Shown here: piece after piece, positions 57,662-64,000 of the stretch
Position numbering within the stretch: the first letter of the stretch is position 1
Layout of the letters: every line of letters begins with the position of its first letter
Origin: Cryptomeria japonica
Lineage: Eukaryota; Streptophyta; Pinopsida; Cupressales; Cupressaceae
NCBI RefSeq assembly: GCF_030272615.1
Contig: NC_081413.1
Coordinates: 563,270,010 to 563,334,009 of the forward strand
Length of the DNA stretch: 64,000 bases
Direction of reading: 5' to 3'
The notes under the pieces: model-generated
Told to the model about the DNA's origin: nothing
Database searches by the model: none
The model's input: only the letters and a program-made list of their open reading frames with translations
Made by a program: the position numbers and the translations under genes

Positions 57662-58157
57662 CCATCTTGTTCATTCTCTACATGATCATTCTTTTGAGGT
57701 TGACATGATTGTGGATACTTATGTACAACAGTTGGAGGAGGTCTCTTTATTTTTTGAGGAGACATGTGAGTCTTTGGGGCATGCTCTACATCCATCTCCA
57801 CTAGATCTTGGAGTGCCTTTTTCAGCAGTGTGGCACAATTTACCACCTTTGGAAGGGGTATCTTTTAGCATCGACATGGGGACACTTGAGCAGTTTTCAG
57901 AGATTCCTTTCATCATGAGTTTTCTTCATACATCTTCCCTTCATGATTGGGGAGACTTCATGGATACACCTTTGGTTTTGTTTCTTCCTAAGGGGAGGAA
58001 TGTTGTTCGATGTTTGTGGAGCAGTTTCTTCATACATCGAGCTTCTATCATTGGTGCAGATTCCACATTGAGGGGGGGATTCCTAGCTTCTCTTCTTCTC
58101 TCATATGGGGGGGACTTTTTCCTCACATGGGGTTTTGTTCCTCACATTCTTCTATGA
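57662..58157 (+). pseudogene. Continuation of the acidic tail in another frame
   Basis: A frameshift near 57658 moves the sensible text to the next frame (DHLVHSLHDHSFEVDMIVD, FFEETCESLGHALHPSPLDL, LPPLEGVSFSIDMGTLEQF, DWGDFMDTPLVLFLPKGRN), ending at 58157. Not recognised. It may replace pol as a second domain of the gag-pro product, or be an old cellular or viral-type fragment; I cannot tell which. Confidence 0.5.
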
Positions 58158-58379
58158 GAGTTGTCTTGTATGTTTTTCATCTCTCTTTTGGGGGAGGGTT
58201 TTTTCCCATTGGGTTTTTCTCTCTTTCCCCACTTTGTGAGAGATTTCATTGCATTGGTTTGCATGCATTTGCATTTGTACATGGGTACCTAACATGGCCT
58301 TGTAGCCGGGACCCATCTTGCATTGCTTAGTTGCATTATAGACTTAAGTGCATTCCCCTAAGTTGCACTTAAGGGGGGG
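58158..58379 (+). other. 3' end of the gag-pro element with polypurine tract
   Basis: Contains GGCCTTGTAGCCGGGACCCA (compare 30747) and ends in the polypurine tract TTAAGGGGGGG at 58369-58379. Confidence 0.75.
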
Positions 58380-58830
58380 TGTTGGTGTAAATAATTATTC
58401 ATCTTGGATATTATTACACTTTACTTAAGTTTACTTAGGAAATGCATTTCATAGTAGTTTGGGTATAAGACACTTGGGTTTTTGTGCCACATTGGGATAG
58501 TGTGTGTAGGGGAAATTCCACCTTTTATGGTGTTGATCTTGTTGTTACACTCCACATTCAATGGGTGATCCACCTCATGTGGACTATTATATTATTTCTC
58601 CTACCTACCCACACCTATTTCCTACCTACCCTTGTTTCTTATTGAGCCACATGTCATGTTTGTGTGCTCACATATCCCTAGCCTTGCCTATATAAGCAAG
58701 CTCATCTACATTGTATGTAATTGATATTATTGATCATTTTATATTGATGAGAATACAGTTTATTCTTGTCCTATATTGTGTCTCTATTTTGTACATTTCA
58801 TTGAGCTCTTGATCTTGGCAAAATCTCACA
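58380..58830 (+). repeat. 3' LTR of the gag-pro element
   Basis: As the 5' LTR, with an 11-bp extra ATTTCCTACCT near 58617 that looks like a local duplication. Confidence 0.93.
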
Positions 58831-58835
58831 AATAT

Positions 58836-60698
58836 AATGTCATCAACAAATATGGCTGAGATCAGTATTCCATTCTCATCATTCTTCATGTAAATGTTAC
58901 TATTTTCACTTGTTCTTATAAAACCAATTTTGATCAAATAAGAGTGCAATCTGTCATACCATGCTCTGGGTGCTTGTTTCAAACCATATAAAGCTTTGTT
59001 CAATTTACATACCTGATCTTTATTCTTGTCTTCAACAAATCCTTTAGGTTGTTCAATAAAAACTTCTTCTTCTAATATACCATTCAGAAATGCAGATTTG
59101 ACATCCATTTGATATATCTTGAAATTCTTGTAAGCAACATATGCTAGCAATGTTCTTACTCCTTCAAGTCTTGCCACAGGTGCAAAAGTTTCACCATAAT
59201 CAATTCCTTCTTCTTGAGCATAACCTTTGCAAACTAGTCTTGCTTTATTTCTAATGACCTCACCTTTTTCATTCAACTTATTTTTAAAAATCCACTTTAT
59301 ACCAATTACATTTTTGTCATTTGGTCTTGGGACCAGTGTCCATGTGTCATTCTTCTTGATTTGATCAATCTCTTCTGTCATAGCATTTATCCAATCTTCA
59401 TTGTTAAATCCCTCTTTCACTATTCTCGATTCAAATTCAGATATTAGACATGTGTTCTGTCTTAGTTTGTTCCTTGTCATTACTGGATCATCCTTATCTC
59501 CTATAATATGACTTGATGCATGACGTCTTCTGACATATTTGGCTAATACAGGCTCGGTAGGCTCTGTATGATCTTCTTCATCACTCGGTAACTGGATATT
59601 CTCTTCATTTCCTTTAGCAGTCTGCTCGGTAAGACTTCTCGGTTGAACATAGACAAATTCATCATAATCTTCTGGTTCCTTGGAATTTCCTTCATCATTT
59701 CTTTCTGCAAATTCATCAATTTTGACTTTTGCACTTTCTACTATTTTGTTAGATGATTTGATCATACATTTAAATGCTTTGCTTCTAGAAGAATAACCTA
59801 GAAATGTTCCTTCTTCACTTTTCTGATCAAACTTGCCATTTCTATCATCTTTGTGAATATAGCATCTACTTCCAAAGATTTTAAAATAACTTACATTAGG
59901 TTTCTTGTCATACCAAATTTCATATGGTGTCTTCAAAGTTCCTTTCTTCAATTGTACTCAGTTCAAGGTGTAAACTGCTGTGCTTATTGCTTCTCTCCAA
60001 AATGTTTGTGACACTTTCTTTTCAATCATCAAGGTTTGGGCACAATCTACAATAGATCTATTTCTTCTCTCAACAATTCCATTTTGTTGTGGAGTTCTTG
60101 GTGCAGATACTTTTCTTTTAATACCATGATCATTGCAGTATAAGTTAAACTCATCAGATGCGAACTCACCTCCTCTATCTGATCTAAGACATTTCAGTTG
60201 TCTTCCTATTTCATTTTCAACTCTTGTCTTGTACCATTTAAACGTTTGAAAAGCTTCTGATTTTTCTTTTAAAAACATTAATGACATCATCCTTGAATAA
60301 TCATCCACAAATAATATGAAGTATTTATCACCATATTAACTTTGAACTTTCATAGGACCACAAAGATCAGTGTGCACAAGATCTAAAATTCCTTTAGAAG
60401 TGTAGGATTTACTTGTAAAGCTTGATCTTGTCATTTTTGCCATCTAGCATCCTCAGCACATAGCATTCTCAAGTTTCTCAAGACTCAGTAGATCTCTTAC
60501 TCGGTGCTTCTTGCTTATTTTGATTAGATTATCAAAATTTACATGACAAAACCTTTTATGCCATAACAAGGTATCATCTATCTTTGCATATAAACAATTA
60601 TTCCGAGTTGAGTCAAGGTGAAATTTGTTACCTTTTGTTTGTGTCCCGGTAGTAGCTAACTGTAAAGTGGAAAATCGAACCCTAGGTGTTCCCCCCAC
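58836..60698 (-). pseudogene. Copia B pre-integrase, integrase and RT N-terminal part
   Basis: One frame on the minus strand. Pre-integrase LLWHKRFCHVNFDNLIKI; HTDLCGPMKVQ; MDDYSRMMSLMFLKEKSEAF; CLRSDRGGEFASDEF; APRTPQQNGIVERRNRSI (the D,D,E residues are present); then [78 protein letters not shown] and AIFVDDIIF at the insertion. Stops: TGA and TAG at about 60444-60452, TAA at about 60338, TGA at 59955. The 3' limit is the nested element at 58835; the frame runs on into its LTR by chance. Confidence 0.9.
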
Positions 60699-61747
60699 CC
60701 CAAAGAGAGAGAAAGGAGGTCACTAGGATTGACGGTTTTCACTTAGGAGAGACTTTACATTCAAAAGAGGGGTTGAAACTCACAAGATCCAATCCCACAC
60801 AATGCAAGATTGAATTCTAAATGAGTTTCAAGGGTTGAGATAGCAAGGATACCCTCTTTTGTAAAGAATGTAGATAGAAGGATTGAACTAGGAGTGTATG
60901 TAAAAGTAGGAAAGATTCACTTGTAGATGGAGATAGAGACACGGGATGAAGCTACGGACCTGAAATTAGCAGTAAAATGTCAAGAAGATGCTGTCCTGCA
61001 AGTTTGAGCGAAAGTTGACGGGACGATGGCGCCCAGAGTGCACACGGTCCTCCGAAAAATCCGTGAAATAAAGGGGGATCTGTTCTTCTCTGCACAAGGA
61101 TTCCAAATCTTCAATTACAGTTGCATACCTACAACATGTGAAGGTGTAATGATGTTGTATGTTGTAAGTTGTATGTTGTAAGTGATCTCCTCTTCAATGG
61201 TTGAATCCTTGTCTTGAATGCAACACCTAGCCTTGAATGGAGACCTAGAATGCTCAATTGCTTGAAGGAATGCTTGAATGCTTGAATGTTTGCTTATCGC
61301 TTCCACCTTTTACACACATATGTTTTTCTCTCCCTTTTCATAAGGGGAAATGTAGTTTATATACTAGTCAATTAGGGTTAGAAGACTGATTTTTCTGACC
61401 TTAGGCCGACCTAGGAACATTATTTTCCAAATTGCAAACTTGAAGACCCGATGCCCAACAAGAGACCAGGCCCAAAATAGGGCCAGGGACCAGGGTGCTG
61501 GGTGCCATGGTCCTGAGGGACTAGGGCACTAGGCGCCATGGTCCTGAAGGACTAGGGTGCTGGGCGCCATGGTCCCACCTCCTGAGATAGCAAGGTGCAA
61601 GGAGGATCAGGCCAAGGTGTAGAAAGATGCAGTTTTTGATGTCATAAACAGGTTTTGGGGTCTCCATTTAGGTTCAGTGTTGCACTGCCATCGTGAAGAC
61701 CCAAATGTAGTCGAAATTGCAAGTGTCACAATTTTACGATGCTACAT
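60661..61747 (-). repeat. 3' LTR of the right-hand gypsy relative
   Basis: 1087 bp; on the minus strand TGTAGCATCGTAAAATTG to CCACTTTACA. Left flank in copia B is CTAAC. Confidence 0.88.
61486..61577. repeat. Triplicated dyad unit in the LTR
   Basis: Three copies of a ~32-bp unit like GGGACCAGGGTGCTGGGTG + CCATGGTCCTGA. Confidence 0.88.
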
Positions 61748-61768
61748 TTATCCCCCACTTTAGCGGGA
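61748..61768 (-). promoter_or_regulatory. Polypurine tract
   Basis: Minus strand AAAGTGGGGGATAAA before TGTAGC. Confidence 0.85.
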
Positions 61769-62499
61769 GTATAAGTGTATGCCCATACTTTCGGTAAAGT
61801 ACAAGGAAACAACATTGAAAGACTTTCACCACGTCAAGGAGGCAAGATACACCAAGCCCCCAGTGGACTAAGGATCTTATGACTTCAATTGACAAAGTAA
61901 AAGGGAAGATCATGAGGGAGAACCATGACTGACAGTAGTACGGTTCCCTCACTATGAGTCATGCAAGAAAAATACCAAAAATTTTCAAGGCAAAGCTAAG
62001 TTCGCCAAAATTTTTTTAAGAATCTTGAAGAGATATGGATGGAGTGTATGCCCCCCTACATTAAAGCGATCACACATGCCTCATCGGGGGTGATTTCTTT
62101 AAGGTAGTGATACACATAAGAAATGAGAAGGGAAAGGAGAACGTTATCACAAAGATTTATCCCCCAAGTGTGAGATAAACCCAAGGATAATAGACACAAA
62201 ACACAAATCACAAGGTGACTTCGCTTTCCTTGGGGTCAGTATGCTGTATGATAATTCATGTATATCATATGTATGTATGCATAATTGTTCTTCATTCCCG
62301 AATCAAGGAAGGTCACCTAGAAGAAGGGAACACATGTGTCTTCTGAGTCAACATGAGAGAGACCAAAAGAGATCTCAATGCTTTGCATCGTCATCAAGTA
62401 GACAACACTAAGGACAACAAATAAAAGAATGAGAATAGCACATAGAAGAAGTAACAAAAGATATCAAGAGAGGAGGAGAGAGTTTGCTGTGCTAATGAA
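61769..62499 (-). other. 3' untranslated region of the right-hand gypsy relative
   Basis: No gene; resembles 34761-35683. Confidence 0.65.
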
Positions 62500-63831
62500 C
62501 TAGTCTAGCATGTCATCCACCCCTCGATCTTGCTGATCAATATTTCGGGAAGGCAGGGAACACGCTAGAGGAGGAACATCCAACATAGCAAATGGAGCTG
62601 TAACAAGATCCAAACAAGGGCTATGTTCATGTTCCAAGCCACGTTGTTCTTGTCTAGGAGCTAAGATAAGTGCTTTAGAAAATTCATTAGATAAATGGTT
62701 ATCAATATCAACATATTCATATTCACTATCAGAAGCAAGAGAAGTAACATTTTCATCGTGAATAACATTTTCATCTATATCATCATCAAGATTTATAAAA
62801 ATAGGATCTTTAACTTGCACAGGATCAAAACCATCATGCATCTTATGCTTAGGAGATTTTGGCTCAATTTTTGGTTGAGGAGAAAATGGAATAATACTAG
62901 CTAAAGGTGTTTTTGGGGATTGCAAAGTTTGAGAAGCAGTTGCATGAGCTCTAAGACGATGCTTTCCTCGACGTTCACGCATAGAATGATTTTGTCTAGT
63001 CTTAGTAGGAAGTTGAGAAGATTGAGGAGGAGGAGGAATGTTCTCATCCTTATCACTTGGGTGTTTAGGTTGTGGTCTCTTAGGTTGGATAATAAGAGAA
63101 GAAGAAGGTCTCTTCTCTCTATAAGAGGAAGGAGGAGGAACTGCTTCATATAAAGGAGGAATATCTGGTTTAGGAAGGAGACCAAGTCCATCATGACGAG
63201 GAGGTATAGGTCTACTTTTAGAAAGTTTATTAGACATAGACATAGTCACATCCATAGGAATGGGTTGGGAATCTTCTTGAGAAAAGACATTAGTTTTATC
63301 TTTCAAAGGAAGAACTTCCTTCTCAAGAATGATAGGAATATCATGTTTGGGTGTTTGAGGTTCACTTAGAGATAGGATCATATCTTTTTTCCACTTTTGA
63401 TAAGATTTGAAAAGATGATCACTTCGCGGTGGAAGAGATTGGAATTGTTTAGGCCAAAAATAATCAATAGGAACACTAGAAGTTCTTTCAGCTAGTTTAA
63501 AGAGACTATGATTGACAGTAACAACTTCACCATTATGGGGAAATTTCAAACATTTGTGAATAGGAGAAGCAATAGCTTTCATGGAAGATAGCCAAGGATA
63601 GCCTAGCTTCACATGAAATTGTTTGGATGATGGAATAATAGCAAAGCTCACATCAAGGGATTTGTTATGGACCTCAATAGGTAATGTAATAGAACCAATT
63701 GTAGGAGAATAAAATGCATCAAATAATTTCACAACTACATTTGTTTTGTCATAGATCACTTGATTCAATTGCAAAGTAAAAAGAAATTCTTTAGTAATAA
63801 CATTAACCATGCAAGAAGGATCAATAAGCAC
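62500..63831 (-). CDS. Retropepsin-like/gag-associated protein of a non-autonomous gypsy element
   Basis: 443 open codons with no stop, the longest ORF in the window. The frame is also sensible upstream of the ATG (APDGPLYIVAKVKNT), with a stop at about 63942, so the true start may be earlier. Residues 1-110 look like a retropepsin fold: LIDPSCMVNVITKEFLF, PTIGSITLPIEV, LGYPWLSSMKAI. The active-site loop is D-P-S where proteases have D-T/S-G, so catalysis is doubtful. Residues about 200-330 are Pro-, Arg- and Lys-rich. The end is acidic (VKDPIFINLDDDIDENVIH). The related copy at 36915-35684 is broken. Function unknown; possibly a structural domain kept by a non-autonomous family. Confidence 0.6.
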   Translation of the reverse strand: MLIDPSCMVNVITKEFLFTLQLNQVIYDKTNVVVKLFDAFYSPTIGSITLPIEVHNKSLDVSFAIIPSSKQFHVKLGYPWLSSMKAIASPIHKCLKFPHNGEVVTVNHSLFKLAERTSSVPIDYFWPKQFQSLPPRSDHLFKSYQKWKKDMILSLSEPQTPKHDIPIILEKEVLPLKDKTNVFSQEDSQPIPMDVTMSMSNKLSKSRPIPPRHDGLGLLPKPDIPPLYEAVPPPSSYREKRPSSSLIIQPKRPQPKHPSDKDENIPPPPQSSQLPTKTRQNHSMRERRGKHRLRAHATASQTLQSPKTPLASIIPFSPQPKIEPKSPKHKMHDGFDPVQVKDPIFINLDDDIDENVIHDENVTSLASDSEYEYVDIDNHLSNEFSKALILAPRQEQRGLEHEHSPCLDLVTAPFAMLDVPPLACSLPSRNIDQQDRGVDDMLD

Positions 63832-64000
63832 TCCACGACAAGGTGTATTCTTGACCTTTGCAACTATATATAAAGGACCATCAGGTGCCCTGATAGTTTC
63901 ACTAGAATCAAATGTGATGGAAGGTTCTTTAGGGATTTTCTGCTACTCTACAAAGTTAATCACATTCGGAGTCATAGACACAAGACCATCAGGTGAGAAA
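63832..64000 (-). pseudogene. Upstream part of the same coding region
   Basis: Minus strand continues as coding-like text (DSSETIRAPDGPLYIVAKVK) with one stop near 63942, then runs off the window. Confidence 0.5.

Larger units (their letters stand above)
53865..58830 (+). mobile_element. Non-autonomous copia-like gag-pro element, TSD AATAT
   Basis: 4966 bp with perfect 5-bp duplication AATAT (53860-53864, 58831-58835). LTRs of 440 and 451 bp, initiator-Met primer site, GC-rich leader, gag with zinc knuckle, protease start, a long acidic tail of unknown kind, polypurine tract. No integrase, RT or RNase H and no room for them. Twelve substitutions and one 11-bp indel separate the LTRs. It interrupts copia B's RT. 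Confidence 0.94.
51033..60660 (-). mobile_element. Copia B: second copy of the copia family, with nested elements
   Basis: Minus strand: pre-integrase region at 60698, integrase, RT (split by the element 53865-58830 at the [11 protein letters not shown] codons), RNase H, polypurine tract and 3' LTR. At 60661 a gypsy relative is inserted, so the gag half and 5' LTR should lie beyond the right edge. It is far cleaner than copia A: one frame, about five stops. Confidence 0.92.
60661..64000 (-). mobile_element. Non-autonomous gypsy relative, runs off the right edge
   Basis: 3' LTR (60661-61747), polypurine tract, 3' untranslated region and a gag/protease-like ORF. Inserted into copia B. LTR and 3' region are related to 31724-32881 and 33569-35683. 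RT or integrase is not seen; they would have to lie upstream of protease, which is not their usual place. Confidence 0.85.

Noticed and set aside
58734-58835. Extension of the copia B ORF into the nested LTR
   Set aside because: The frame runs by chance into the gag-pro element's LTR; the real coding part ends at the insertion.
62695-63194. Plus- and minus-strand ORFs within 62500-63831
   Set aside because: Shadows of the 443-codon ORF.

Overview
This window looks like repeat-dominated nuclear DNA of a plant with a large genome. The evidence is nested LTR retrotransposons of the Ty1/copia and Ty3/gypsy (Tat-like) types, a plant-type LINE, a tRNA-derived SINE, initiator-Met-tRNA primer sites and a plant mobile domain (PMD) gene carried by a retroelement. 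A gymnosperm or another large-genome seed plant is plausible, but the sequence alone does not prove it. I see no host single-copy gene, tRNA, rRNA or CRISPR array. All coordinates, boundaries and difference counts were read by eye.

Layout. 1-5895: a decayed LINE on the minus strand, split by a solo copia-type LTR (759-1695, TSD TTTTC). 7500-31477: an old Tat-type gypsy element on the minus strand, with dual RNase H and an antisense PMD pseudogene between integrase and 3' LTR. Three younger insertions sit in it: a two-headed SINE (15430-15982), a copia element (copia A, 18821-26577) and a strange palindromic LTR element (28538-31203) inside its 5' LTR. 31724-32881: a minus-strand solo LTR (TSD TATAG). 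33569-39205: a non-autonomous gypsy relative that has lost its 5' LTR. 39237-43658: copia-like LTR remnants with a nested solo LTR (42498-43460, TSD ATTTC). 43749-49630: a gypsy relative whose whole interior is inverted relative to its outer LTR ends, leaving palindromes at both ends, within a CATAC duplication. 51033-60660: a better preserved second copy of the copia family (copia B, minus strand), split by an intact non-autonomous gag-pro copia-like element (53865-58830, TSD AATAT). 60661-64000: a further non-autonomous gypsy relative with a 443-codon gag/protease-like ORF, running off the right edge.

How the parts relate. The gypsy-type elements at 7.5-31.5, 33.6-39.2, 43.7-49.6 and 60.7-64 kb share a polypurine tract, an LTR start (TGTAG/TGTGG) and a CCAGGGTG/CACCCTGG dyad in the LTR. 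Only the first has reverse transcriptase, RNase H and integrase. The others look like dependants using machinery of that type. The gag-pro element at 53.9-58.8 kb and the palindromic element at 28.5-31.2 kb share a 3' end design and a GC-rich leader, and also lack pol. LTR divergence fits the nesting order: about 11% for the gypsy host, about 3% for copia A, and 12 substitutions in 440 bases for the gag-pro element.

The most unusual items are the two structurally inverted LTR elements, a 195-bp host duplication flanking copia A, and the antisense PMD gene that still shows intron signals.
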